The notes beneath the pieces were generated by a model. That model had not been told where the DNA came from. It saw only the letters and a list, made by a program, of their open reading frames with translations, and ran no database searches. The position numbers and the translations under genes are program-made. Positions 17,049 to 25,915 of a stretch of DNA of 41,895 bases are shown in pieces. This stretch comes from Candidatus Brocadia sp. WS118 (GTDB lineage: Bacteria > Planctomycetota > Brocadiia > Brocadiales > Brocadiaceae), in assembly GCA_007618135.1 (NCBI GenBank), contig PHFX01000163.1:1-41895 (forward strand). The letters are read 5' to 3'. How positions within the stretch are numbered: position 1 is the stretch's first letter; every line of letters begins with the position of its first letter.

Positions 17049-17525
17049 ATGGGTAATACTATGCAAAAATTCCACAAAAAAATCCGTTTAGATAGGGACG
17101 TGTACGCTATTGAAGGCGCCATGTGCTTTATTACGATATGTACGGAAGGTAAAACCCCATCATTTCAAAATGAGGCGCTGACAAGGGCTTTTATTGATCA
17201 ATTGAAAACCGATGCCGAATCATGTGGCGTGCCGGTATTTGCATATTGTTTCATGCCGGACCATGTGCATCTCGTAATAGCGCCCGGTACAGAGAAAGAC
17301 ATTGTGGAATTTGTGGGTGAGTATAAAGGAAGGGCGACCCGGATAGCGTGGGGATTTGGCATAAAGGGGAAATGTTGGCAGACCAGTTTCCACGATCATT
17401 TTCTCAGGAAGGAAGAAGACGTAAGAGATACCGTAATGTACGTGTTGAATAATCCGGTGAGGAAGGGATTGGTCACGGAATGGAGAGAATATCCCTATGC
17501 GGGATCGTTGGTATACGAATTATGA
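17049..17525 (+). CDS. REP-associated tyrosine transposase (RAYT, Y1/HUH family)
   Basis: 158 residues, usual for this family. The IS200-like HUH motif is His72-x-His74 in FAYCFMPDHVHLVI, and the likely nucleophile is Tyr131 in VMYVLNNPVRKGLV; both are intact. RAYTs cut and join single-stranded REP hairpins and are thought to spread them. Here the gene lies directly between REP pairs (16858-17033 and 17534-17597), which is the expected arrangement. The start is the ATG at 17049; an in-frame ATG at 17061 (MQKFHKKIR) is also possible. The Shine-Dalgarno is weak, as in many transposases. Confidence 0.93.
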   Translation: MGNTMQKFHKKIRLDRDVYAIEGAMCFITICTEGKTPSFQNEALTRAFIDQLKTDAESCGVPVFAYCFMPDHVHLVIAPGTEKDIVEFVGEYKGRATRIAWGFGIKGKCWQTSFHDHFLRKEEDVRDTVMYVLNNPVRKGLVTEWREYPYAGSLVYEL

Positions 17526-17533
17526 TTAATTAG

Positions 17534-17597
17534 ACGTAGCGCGGGTGGTTCATCCCCCGCAACAACATTGAGGTAGCGCGGGTGGCTTGTCCCCCGC
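17534..17597. repeat. REP pair downstream of the RAYT gene
   Basis: Two copies (17534-17560 and 17572-17597) joined by AACAACATTGAG, nearly identical to the pair at 16858-16922 upstream of the transposase. Same orientation. Confidence 0.85.
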
Positions 17598-17710
17598 TGT
17601 CTATCTTCTCTAAAGACAAGGCGCGTTGCAATGGCGTGGATGCAGAATTCAGCAAATTCATTGGAAGTCGGGATTAATTCCATGTAAATAAAATAGCGGA
17701 GGTTGTGAAA

Positions 17711-18124
17711 GTGAATATAAAAAAGAGCGGTATAATTTTATTACCTATTTCTGCCATGCTGTATAGGAGACACCTCTTATCAATTCTGTTTCTTTCCATT
17801 GTCTGCCTTTTTATGTCTCTTAATGTCTATGGCGGCACATGGTTCAGAGGCATCGTGGATAGGGGTGGGGACGTTGGAAGCTATAGCTCCATGGCAATTG
17901 ACTCATCAGGCAAGCTGCACATCAGTTACTATGACGCTACGAATCTTGACCTCAAGTATGCAACCAATGCATCCGGCTCCTGGGTAACGACTACCGTAGA
18001 TAGCGCCGGTAAAGTAGGCAAATATACTGCCGTAGCGCTTGATGTTCAGGAATTTCAATTACCCCCCATAATCCCCCCGTTTACGGGGGGAAACAGGGGG
18101 GAAAGTCGCCGAAGGCCTAATTAA
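17711..18124 (+). pseudogene. N-terminal part of an interrupted secreted repeat protein
   Basis: Starts at a GTG (17711) with GGAGG eight bases upstream; a GTG at 17705 and an ATG at 17757 are alternatives. It encodes a signal/anchor segment (SILFLSIVCLFMSLNVYGG) and the first beta-propeller-like repeats (SSGKLHISYYDA, LKYATNASGSWVTTTVDS). After VALD the frame enters a GC-rich palindromic insert (18044-18126) and stops at 18122. Skipping exactly those 83 bases joins VALD to SSGKAHISYV in the next frame, matching the consensus LALDSSGKxHISYYD. So this and the following reading frame are two parts of one gene broken by an insertion. Confidence 0.8.
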
Positions 18125-18126
18125 AT
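18044..18126. mobile_element. 83-base palindromic insert disrupting the repeat-protein gene
   Basis: The boundaries are set by comparing the interrupted repeat with its neighbours. The insert contains CCCCCCGTTTACGGGGGG and an outer ACCCCCC...GGGGGGAA pair, like the C-rich palindromes at 22501-22835. Its length is not a multiple of three and it carries stops, so it breaks the frame. TCAGGAA occurs at both edges (18046-18052 and 18130-18136) and may be a target duplication. Confidence 0.7.
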
Positions 18127-18153
18127 TCATCAGGAAAGGCGCATATCAGTTAT

Positions 18154-20661
18154 GTGGATAATACGAATTATTGGGGATACCTCAAGTATGCGACCAATGC
18201 CTCCGGGTCATGGGTGACAACCACCATGGAGACGGGCAATGTCCTGGAAAACGACGTAGCGATTGACTCATCAAACAAAGTGCATATCGGTTATTGCAAT
18301 AATGGCGCCCTCAAGTATGTGACCAATGCATCTGGCTCGTGGGTAACCACTACGGTGGATACAGATAACGCCGGCAGCTATTGTTCTCTGTCGGTAGACT
18401 CGTCAGATAAGGTGCATATCAGTTATCAGAGTGGTAGCAATCTCAGCCGCGGTCTCAAGTACGCGACGAATGAAACGGGCGCATGGGTAACAACCACTGT
18501 GGATGAATATCATAGTTACCTGTATAGCTCCCTGGCGATAGACTCTTCAGGCAAGGTATACATCAGTTACTATGATAGTGGTAATGGAGACCTCAAGTAT
18601 GCGACGATAGAGCCTGTTTCATGGGGGATAACCACCGTGGATAGCAGTGGGAATGTAAGGGGGTATGCTTCCTTAGCGATAGACTCCGGAGGCAATTCGC
18701 ATATGAGTTACTACAGTAATAGTAGTAGGCTTAAGTATACAACGAATGCGTCTGGTTCTTGGGTGACAACTGAGGTGGCTGCTGACATGCAATATGAGTG
18801 GGGATCCGACAAAACTTGCAGCCTGGCGCTTGACTCTGCAGGTAAGGCACATATCAGTTACAAGAGTAGTATATATGGTCATGGCCTCAATTATGCAACC
18901 AATGCATCTGGTTCGTGGAGAATAATTGAATTGGATACCAGTGATGGACATCATTCCTCCATAGCTGTAAACTCTTCAGATAAGGTGTATATCAGCTATC
19001 AGTCTGGTGGCGCCCTCAAGTGTGCGACCAATGCGTCCGGGACATGGACAACAACCACCCTGGTCGGCACAGGAGTCAATGGCTATACTTCAATAGCGAC
19101 AGATTCGTCAGATAAAGTGCATATTAGTTACAGGGATACTACGAATTACTATGGGGATCTCAAGTATATTACCAATGCCTCCGGTTCGTGGGTAACCACT
19201 ACCGTGGATAGCGCTGGCAACGTACACAGGCAAACTTTTCTGGCGCTTGACTCATCTGATAAGGTGCATATAAGCTACTATGAAGCTGATGATACCAGAG
19301 ACCTCAGGCACGCAACCAATGCCTCGGGTTCGTGGGTAATAACCACGGTAGATGCTACGGGCGACAAGGGCGATTATTCCTCCATAGCGCTTGACACATC
19401 AGGCAAGGCGCATATCAGTTACTATGATCTTGATTGGTATGCCCGCAGTGTTGATTCATTTGGCCGTGATCTCGAATATGCTACCAACGCATTTGGTTCG
19501 TGGATGACAACAACGGTGGATAGTTGGGGAAATGTTGGAGCGTCTACCGCCCTGGCGCTTGATTCATCGGGTAATACGCATATCGGTTACTATGATGCTA
19601 CGAATGGAAGCCTCAAGTATGCGACCCTCATTACGTCTCCCACGGTAACCACCGGTTCCGCCACAAACATAACCTCGAATTCGGCGACCCTGAATGGCAC
19701 GGTAAACGCCAGTGGCACGTCCACAACGGCCTGGTTTGATTACGGCATAACCAGTGGATCCTATGGCAGTTCAACACCGGCACAAAGCGTAAGCGGAACC
19801 GACGATACGGCAGTAAGCAGCGGTATCAGTGAATTATCCGAAGGAGTAACATATTACTATCGAATTGCGGCGCAGAACGGTCTCGGGACGTCATACGGGA
19901 GTGAGAGGTCGTTTACGACGTTAGCAGAACAGCCTTTGGCCGAAAATATCGATCCCGATAACGACAACTCTCAGTATGCCTACGCGGAAAACGCAGGGTG
20001 GCTTAATTTTGAGCCTGGTGGAAACGGCGGAAACGGCGCCAAGGTTACTGACTCAACGGTGACAGGGTATGTATGGGGAGAAAATATCGGATGGGTCAAT
20101 CTCCATCCGGCCTCTTACGGCGGGGTTGTAAATGACGGCGCAGGCAATCTCTCCGGCTATGCCTGGGGAGAGAACGTCGGGTGGATTAACTTTAAGCCAA
20201 CGTATGGAGGGGTGACTATAGATGCAAACGGCAATTTTAGCGGTTACGCATGGGGAGAAAATATTGGCTGGATACGCTTCCAGAATAACAGCATACCTTA
20301 CACCGTGAAAACCAGCTGGAAACCTTTAGTTACTGCTATAGAGCTTGTTTCATTCAAGGCCGGGACAGATGCTGATAATAAGGTAATACTGACCTGGGAA
20401 ACGGCGACAGAGGTTGATAACACCGGCTTCAACATTTACCGTGCACGGCGCAAGAACGGCAATTATAAGCAAATCAACAATGCACTCATTCCCGCTAAGG
20501 GTAACGCCGTATCCGGAGCCAGCTACAGTTATACAGACACACCAGGTAAAGGCACTTTCTACTACAAGCTGGAGGACGTGAACTATACGGGGGTAAGCAC
20601 TATGCACGGCGCTGAGAAGGTGAGGGTGTGGTCTGGAGGGAGTGCAATGCGCAGGAGTTAA
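18154..20661 (+). CDS. Large secreted repeat protein, downstream part of the interrupted gene
   Basis: 835 residues from a GTG at 18154, but that GTG is simply a Val codon in a repeat; the true frame continues from 18127. It has about eleven degenerate repeats of roughly 45 residues with the phrase LKYATNASGSWVTTTVDS and SSGKVHISYYD (about 1-490), resembling beta-propeller or BNR-like blades. A fibronectin-III-like domain follows (about 495-590; SATLNGTVNASGTSTTAWFDYG). Three AWGENxGWIxF repeats (about 605-710) and a closing beta domain (LVSFKAGTDADNKVILTWET) complete it. These are features of an extracellular or cell-wall protein. Without the N-terminal signal it cannot be exported, so it is probably inactive unless the insert is bypassed. 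Confidence 0.8.
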   Translation: MDNTNYWGYLKYATNASGSWVTTTMETGNVLENDVAIDSSNKVHIGYCNNGALKYVTNASGSWVTTTVDTDNAGSYCSLSVDSSDKVHISYQSGSNLSRGLKYATNETGAWVTTTVDEYHSYLYSSLAIDSSGKVYISYYDSGNGDLKYATIEPVSWGITTVDSSGNVRGYASLAIDSGGNSHMSYYSNSSRLKYTTNASGSWVTTEVAADMQYEWGSDKTCSLALDSAGKAHISYKSSIYGHGLNYATNASGSWRIIELDTSDGHHSSIAVNSSDKVYISYQSGGALKCATNASGTWTTTTLVGTGVNGYTSIATDSSDKVHISYRDTTNYYGDLKYITNASGSWVTTTVDSAGNVHRQTFLALDSSDKVHISYYEADDTRDLRHATNASGSWVITTVDATGDKGDYSSIALDTSGKAHISYYDLDWYARSVDSFGRDLEYATNAFGSWMTTTVDSWGNVGASTALALDSSGNTHIGYYDATNGSLKYATLITSPTVTTGSATNITSNSATLNGTVNASGTSTTAWFDYGITSGSYGSSTPAQSVSGTDDTAVSSGISELSEGVTYYYRIAAQNGLGTSYGSERSFTTLAEQPLAENIDPDNDNSQYAYAENAGWLNFEPGGNGGNGAKVTDSTVTGYVWGENIGWVNLHPASYGGVVNDGAGNLSGYAWGENVGWINFKPTYGGVTIDANGNFSGYAWGENIGWIRFQNNSIPYTVKTSWKPLVTAIELVSFKAGTDADNKVILTWETATEVDNTGFNIYRARRKNGNYKQINNALIPAKGNAVSGASYSYTDTPGKGTFYYKLEDVNYTGVSTMHGAEKVRVWSGGSAMRRS

Positions 20662-20700
20662 TATAACAAAAGCGATCGAGTGTGAGGCTGCATGTCGTGA

Positions 20701-20913
20701 GTGGAGAAAGGTTCAAAATATTATCACCGTAATCAACGTGAATATGAAGATGCCGTAAAAAAGCTTGAACATGACGTATTAAAGAAGATAGATGGCTGCG
20801 CCTTAAGTGGAAAACCGGATAAGAACGACTGGATTACTACTTGTGCAGCGCAAGGTACAGTGTATCCATACATCTTAGTTGCAATTGATGCGGTGGAGGC
20901 TCTCATGCAGTAA
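20701..20913 (+). CDS. Small hypothetical protein or gene remnant
   Basis: 70 residues from a GTG that directly follows an in-frame stop. The sequence is helical and charged at first (YEDAVKKLEHDVLKK), then DWITTCAAQGTVYPYILVAIDAVEALMQ. There is no ribosome-binding site. It lies between the broken repeat-protein gene and a block of palindromes. It could be the 3' end of a lost gene. Not recognised. Confidence 0.3.
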   Translation: MEKGSKYYHRNQREYEDAVKKLEHDVLKKIDGCALSGKPDKNDWITTCAAQGTVYPYILVAIDAVEALMQ

Positions 20914-20952
20914 CGTAGCCTGGCGTTTCGTTAAAATGTATACACGAACAAT

Positions 20953-21032
20953 TGTCATTGCGAGAAACAAAGCGAGGAAGCAATCTCTTTTTGCAGTAGA
21001 CGTAAGATTGCTTCGCTTCGCTCGCAATGACG
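20953..21032. repeat. Palindromic repeat (TTGTCATTGCGAG family)
   Basis: Outer arms GTCATTGCGAG and CTCGCAATGAC, inner arms around GCAATCT...AGATTGC. A diverged relative lies at 25750-25842 and a half copy near 36762-36784. Confidence 0.7.
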
Positions 21033-21057
21033 ATAAAATAGCAAGGTAGGCGGGTAA

Positions 21058-21545
21058 GGTTGGGTTGAATGAAATGAAACTCAACGGAATATTTCAATGT
21101 AGCGATATTGTAGATGTTGGGTTTCGCTTTGGCGAAAACCAAATCTACGTAGTTGAAATGTATGCAAAAAGGGAGGCCAGGTGTCTCCCTTTTTGTTTCT
21201 CTTGTAACAGGTTGGGTTGCGGAATGCAACCCAAGGGATTTTATACGCAATAAACCGTTAACGTTGGGTTTCACTCATGTTCAAGCCAACACTGCCGTTC
21301 CATGCAGGCTGAAAGCCTGCGGCTACCTACCTCAAAAAATACGATGAGCTATAATACTGACTATGAATACCAATCTTAAGCTGCTTAAAAATATTGACAA
21401 AAAGAAGTCTGACAGGTAATATCTGATGTTCTTTGTGTAGCCATAAAATTAGGTTGCCTTCGGCAACAGCTATAAGCGCTCCTCATTGGTAGGACAAGCG
21501 TCCCCGCTTGTTATTATGAAGTCAACCGGGGACGGTTGACCTACC
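21058..21545. repeat. Repeat block between the repeat-protein gene and tyrA
   Basis: 21058-21148 is a copy of the GGTTGGGTT family; its first 45 bases nearly match 15366-15410. Further TTGGGTT arms occur near 21212 and 21262. A GGTAGCCGC-type copy lies at 21303-21327 and a GTTGCC/GGCAAC hairpin near 21450. A TAGGACAAGCG copy lies at 21488-21511, and 21522-21545 is the exact inverse of 15333-15356. No gene is visible. Confidence 0.65.
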
Positions 21546-21599
21546 TCAGGGGAATTACAAAGGTTTGAAATTCTTCAACAGATATTTATACTGATTTAC

Positions 21600-22481
21600 A
21601 TGCAATTTGGAACTGTCTGCATCATCGGCCCTGGACTTATTGGCGGGTCCATCGGACTGGGACTGAAAAAAAGGAATTTGGTAAAGACCGTCATTGGCGT
21701 GGGTCACCGGTCTTCCTCCATCGAAGCTGCTGTTAAAATGCATGCCATTGATAAAGGGACGTTGCATGCCGGGGAGGCAGTGAAGAATGCGGATATTGTC
21801 ATACTCGCCACAGCGGTAAATCAGATTATCGATACCGCAAAAAAAGTCATACCCTGTATGAAAAGTAACGCTATTCTCACCGATGTGGGCAGTACGAAAC
21901 ATCATATCGTTCAGCAAATTACTCAAAATATCAGGGATGACATTGCATTTATTGGTGCGCATCCTATTGCAGGATCGGAGCAAAGAGGCGTTGAGTTCGC
22001 CTCGCCAGATCTTTTTGTGGGCTGCAACTGCATCATAACGCCTCTCAATAATAATGCAAAGGGATTGGAAATCATTTCTTCTCTGTGGAAACTTTTGGGG
22101 GCTAAAATTATCTATTTAAGCCCGGAGCAGCATGATGAAATACTTGCATACGTGAGTCACCTCCCCCATCTGATTGCCTCATGCCTGGTGAATTCGATTA
22201 AACAAGAACATCTTGTTTATGGTGCAAGCGGGTTACGGGATACGACAAGGGTCGCATCCGGGGACGCGGAGCTGTGGGTAAATATTTTTGATCACAATCG
22301 TGATAATGTTATAAAATCCATCGACCAATTTATGGCTGAACTTGCCGGATTGAGAAACGATCTCCTGGTGAAAAACCACGCAGCGTTACTTGACAGGTTG
22401 AAAAAGGCAAAAGTGTCACGTGATAGCTGGTTTCACAACAACTCAAAAATCAGGGAAGAGACAAATAAAGGTAATGTATAG
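21600..22481 (+). CDS. tyrA: Prephenate dehydrogenase
   Basis: 293 residues, normal for the monofunctional enzyme. It converts prephenate to 4-hydroxyphenylpyruvate with NAD(P)+ in tyrosine synthesis. The N-terminal Rossmann fold starts at once with VCIIGPGLIGGSIGLGL. DVGSTKHHIV and FIGAHPIAGSEQRGVEFA follow, with the family's catalytic and substrate residues; the helical domain has YVSHLPHLIASCLVN and GLRDTTRVASGDAELW. The ATG at 21600 gives the expected short N-terminus. There is no chorismate-mutase or ACT domain. It lies in front of purL on the same strand but is separated by 359 bases of palindromes, so probably not one operon. Confidence 0.94.
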   Translation: MQFGTVCIIGPGLIGGSIGLGLKKRNLVKTVIGVGHRSSSIEAAVKMHAIDKGTLHAGEAVKNADIVILATAVNQIIDTAKKVIPCMKSNAILTDVGSTKHHIVQQITQNIRDDIAFIGAHPIAGSEQRGVEFASPDLFVGCNCIITPLNNNAKGLEIISSLWKLLGAKIIYLSPEQHDEILAYVSHLPHLIASCLVNSIKQEHLVYGASGLRDTTRVASGDAELWVNIFDHNRDNVIKSIDQFMAELAGLRNDLLVKNHAALLDRLKKAKVSRDSWFHNNSKIREETNKGNV

Positions 22482-22500
22482 GAATTTCAAACCGGTTTTT

Positions 22501-22835
22501 CCCCTCTAAAAAGAGGGGACAAAGGGGTGTGTAATTTGGTCATAACACACCCCCACCCCTCTCAAGAGGGGAATTTGGAAGTTCCCTTTATTTATGCTGG
22601 TTTCTTGGGCAGTTTGAACCATACAATCTCCCTTAGAAAATGGGGTGAGGGGGTTGTAAAAAACTTGCAAAGAAAAGAAGTATATACACGGTAAGTAAAC
22701 ATTCATGAGCCAAAAGCTCACAAAAGGGAATGAAAATACGTCACCCTCCCTTAATCCCTCCCATCAAGGGAGGGAAAGTTCTCTCGCCCCTTGTGGGAGA
22801 GTGTCTGGGTGGGGGGTATTTCGTACCAATCGAGA
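22501..22835. repeat. C-rich palindrome cluster between tyrA and purL
   Basis: Perfect hairpins: CCCCTCT/AGAGGGG (22501-22518) and GGGGTGTGT/ACACACCCC (22524-22553), with a CCCTCCC...GGGAGGG unit at 22744-22775. The first two may also terminate tyrA. The purL frame is open through 22730-22840, but that stretch is repeat DNA. Confidence 0.65.
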
Positions 22836-22840
22836 AACGG

Positions 22841-25714
22841 ATGAATTTTATGTATTCACGCATCGAAGTATTTTTTAAAGATGAACTTCCCGATCCCCTG
22901 GGAAATAATGTACGATCAGAAATTGAGACATTCGGTTTCTCTGACGTTACGAATGTCAGGATCCGCCAGGTGTATATCATTTTTGGAAGAGTAAGCAAAG
23001 ATGATCTGGATACGATTGCCCAAAAACTCCTCGTAGATACGATCACCCAAGATTATCAGATTTCGGATCCCGGATTCCGGATTTCGGATTTTAAACGCCA
23101 TATTGTGGAAATCAGCCGCAAGCCAGGAGTCATGGATCCCGTTGAACAATCGGTTTTGAAGGCAGTTCGTGATATGGGAATAAGCCTGGATGGCGTAAAA
23201 ACTGCTCAAAAGTATTTTTTGGATGGGAATATATCACCGGAAGCGATCCGCAGCATAGCGACCAAAATCCTTGCAAATACAAAGATTGAGGATGTTTTTA
23301 TCTACCCGGAAATACCTAACTACAATCATGATACGATTCAGTATTCCTTTAAAAAGCTGCACGTACCGTTATTACGTGCAGACAATAACCAATTGGAAGA
23401 GGTAAGTGCCCGTGGCCAGCTCTCTCTCAATTTACCAGAGATGCAATCGATCCAGAAGTATTACCAGTCCCTCAACCGGGAACCCACCGATATCGAACTT
23501 GAAACCATTGCACAGACATGGTCTGAACACTGTGTCCATAAGACCTTCAGGGGGATTATCGATTTCGATGGGATGAAAATCGATAATTTATTAAAAAGTA
23601 CCATCATGAAGGCAACCAGTGAACTGAACAAGCCCTGGTGTGTTTCTGTATTTAAAGACAACGCCGGTATTGTTCATTTTGACGATAATTATCATATTTG
23701 CTTTAAGGTGGAAACCCACAATCATCCGTCAGCCATAGAGCCATATGGAGGCGCTAATACCGGTGTTGGAGGCGTCATCAGAGATATAATGGGTACAGGA
23801 TTGGGGGGAAAGCCCATCCTGAATACGGATGTATTTTGCTTTGGTATTCCAGATACCCCTCTGGATAAAATCCCCAAAGGTGTTTTGCATCCAAAAAGAA
23901 TTTTCAAAGGGGTCGTCGCCGGTGTACGGGATTATGGAAATCGAATGGGCATTCCCACCGCTAATGGCGCTATCTTCTTTGATGAACGATACCTTGGCAA
24001 CCCCATCGTTTTTTGTGGCACGGTAGGTCTTATTCCAAAGGATAAGTGCCAAAAAGAAGCCCATCCCAACGATCTCATTGTTGTTGCCGGTGGCAGGACT
24101 GGACGCGATGGCATCCACGGGGCCACGTTTTCTTCGGCAGAGTTGCATGAACAATCCGAACAGATATCAGGTGGCGCCGTTCAGATCGGTAATGCAATAA
24201 CGGAAAAGGCGTTGCTGGACGTGCTTTTACAGGCCCGAGACAAAGGACTGTACCGTTGTATCACCGATTGCGGAGCCGGGGGGCTATCCTCCGCTGTGGG
24301 TGAAATGGGTCAAGACCTGGGAGCACACGTCCATTTGGAAAAGGTACCCCTGAAATACGAAGGTCTCTCCTATACGGAAATCTGGATTTCCGAGGCACAG
24401 GAACGGATGGTACTCGCCGTTCCACCGGAAAAAGAGAATGAACTTTTGAAACTATTTCAGGCAGAAAACGTCGAGGCCACGGTCATTGGAAGATTCACGA
24501 ACGACAAAATATTGCGCTTGTCGTATCATACTCACGTGGTCGGTGAAATGGAAATGGATTTCCTCCACAACGGTATACCCAGATTAGAACGTAAGGCCAC
24601 CTGGCATAAACCCATGTTTGAGGAACCTGCGCTGCCGGAAAAAGAAGATTTTGGGCATGATGTAAAAAAGATACTCTCGGCATGGAACGTTTGCAGTAAG
24701 GAATGGGTCATACGCCAATACGACCATGAGGTACAGGGTGGCAGCGTCTTAAAACCCCTCCAAGGCATTCATAATGACGGACCGGGCGACGCCTGTGTGG
24801 TTACCCCCGTGCTGGGGTCTAAAAAAGGTATTGTCGTATCCAATGGCATGAATCCGCGATATGGAGATATAGATCCTTACCATATGGCGGCCTCCGCTAT
24901 TGATGAGGCGCTGCGGCAGATCGTTGCCGTTGGCGGAAGTCTGGAACAGGTTGCGCTTTTAGACAACTTCTGCTGGGGTAACACCAACAAGCCAGACCGT
25001 CTTGGCAGCCTCGTGAGAGCCGCACAGGCGTGTCATGACATCGCCATTGCATATGGAACCCCATTTATTTCCGGCAAGGACAGCCTGAATAATGAATTTG
25101 TCACCGAGAAAGAAACGATTGTAATCCCACCGACCTTGCTCATTTCTGCCGTCTCCGTCATGGAAGACATACGAAATGCCATATCAATGGATATCAAAGA
25201 ACCTGGTAATCTGGTCTATATGGTAGGCCTCACTCGGCCGGAGCTAGGCGGTTCGCATTATTACCATATTCATGGATACAAAGGAAATAACGTTCCAAAG
25301 GTAGACGCCATCTTAGGGAAAAAAATCATGAAGGCCCTTTCGCAGGCAGCGAAACTCAGGATTATCAGGTCTTGTCATGATTGTTCAGAAGGCGGCCTTG
25401 CCGTTGCAGCCGCAGAAATGGCTTTTTCCGGAGGATATGGCATGATACTCAACCTTTCTGCCGTTGTTACAGAAGGGTCTATCCAGAGGAATGACACCAT
25501 CCTCTTTTCCGAATCAAACAGCCGCTTTGTTGTTGAGGTTCGGCCTGAGCATCAGAAACAATTTGAAACACTCGTAAAAGAAATTCCATGGGGGCTATTG
25601 GGAAAAGTCACATCAATACCAATACTTAAAATCAACGGACTAAATAAAAAACCCGTTGTCAACGAAAACCTCTACGATTTGAAAGAGGCGTGGCAAGCGC
25701 CGCTGAGGTGGTAA
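22841..25714 (+). CDS. purL: Phosphoribosylformylglycinamidine synthase, PurL with two N-terminal PurS-like modules
   Basis: 957 residues, between small PurL (about 600-750) and the large glutaminase-fused form (about 1300). It makes FGAM from FGAR, ATP and ammonia in purine synthesis. Two PurS-like units of about 75 residues come first (RIEVFFKDELPDPLGNNV at about 6, then VEISRKPGVMDPVEQSVL at about 88). The synthetase core follows: TWSEHCVHKTF, VETHNHPSAIEPYGGANTGV, DCGAGGLSSAVGEMGQDLG, FISGKDSLNNEF and DCSEGGLAVAAAEMAFSGG. There is no PurQ glutaminase domain; the protein ends at WQAPLRW, so ammonia must come from a separate PurQ. Start at 22841 or 22850: both ATGs precede the first PurS module, and the open frame upstream is repeat sequence. 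Confidence 0.93.
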   Translation: MNFMYSRIEVFFKDELPDPLGNNVRSEIETFGFSDVTNVRIRQVYIIFGRVSKDDLDTIAQKLLVDTITQDYQISDPGFRISDFKRHIVEISRKPGVMDPVEQSVLKAVRDMGISLDGVKTAQKYFLDGNISPEAIRSIATKILANTKIEDVFIYPEIPNYNHDTIQYSFKKLHVPLLRADNNQLEEVSARGQLSLNLPEMQSIQKYYQSLNREPTDIELETIAQTWSEHCVHKTFRGIIDFDGMKIDNLLKSTIMKATSELNKPWCVSVFKDNAGIVHFDDNYHICFKVETHNHPSAIEPYGGANTGVGGVIRDIMGTGLGGKPILNTDVFCFGIPDTPLDKIPKGVLHPKRIFKGVVAGVRDYGNRMGIPTANGAIFFDERYLGNPIVFCGTVGLIPKDKCQKEAHPNDLIVVAGGRTGRDGIHGATFSSAELHEQSEQISGGAVQIGNAITEKALLDVLLQARDKGLYRCITDCGAGGLSSAVGEMGQDLGAHVHLEKVPLKYEGLSYTEIWISEAQERMVLAVPPEKENELLKLFQAENVEATVIGRFTNDKILRLSYHTHVVGEMEMDFLHNGIPRLERKATWHKPMFEEPALPEKEDFGHDVKKILSAWNVCSKEWVIRQYDHEVQGGSVLKPLQGIHNDGPGDACVVTPVLGSKKGIVVSNGMNPRYGDIDPYHMAASAIDEALRQIVAVGGSLEQVALLDNFCWGNTNKPDRLGSLVRAAQACHDIAIAYGTPFISGKDSLNNEFVTEKETIVIPPTLLISAVSVMEDIRNAISMDIKEPGNLVYMVGLTRPELGGSHYYHIHGYKGNNVPKVDAILGKKIMKALSQAAKLRIIRSCHDCSEGGLAVAAAEMAFSGGYGMILNLSAVVTEGSIQRNDTILFSESNSRFVVEVRPEHQKQFETLVKEIPWGLLGKVTSIPILKINGLNKKPVVNENLYDLKEAWQAPLRW

Positions 25715-25749
25715 AATATAGTAAACGTAGCATATAAGTATCCATGCAA

Positions 25750-25842
25750 GTGTCATCGACGGCGATAGCCCAAAGCAATCTCAAAGGTTTGGATTGCTTC
25801 GCGGAATTTATGCTGAGCAGAGCGCATGTGCTCACAATGACA
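25750..25842. repeat. Palindromic repeat related to 20953-21032
   Basis: GTGTCATCG...CACAATGACA as outer arms and AGCAATC...GATTGCT inside. Lies between purL and the metalloprotease gene. Confidence 0.55.
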
Positions 25843-25915
25843 ACTTTCTTTTTACGCTCACTATAGGTAACTTCCACTTGAAAATATTCCCATTCTGTCA
25901 TTCCGTTTTTATCCC

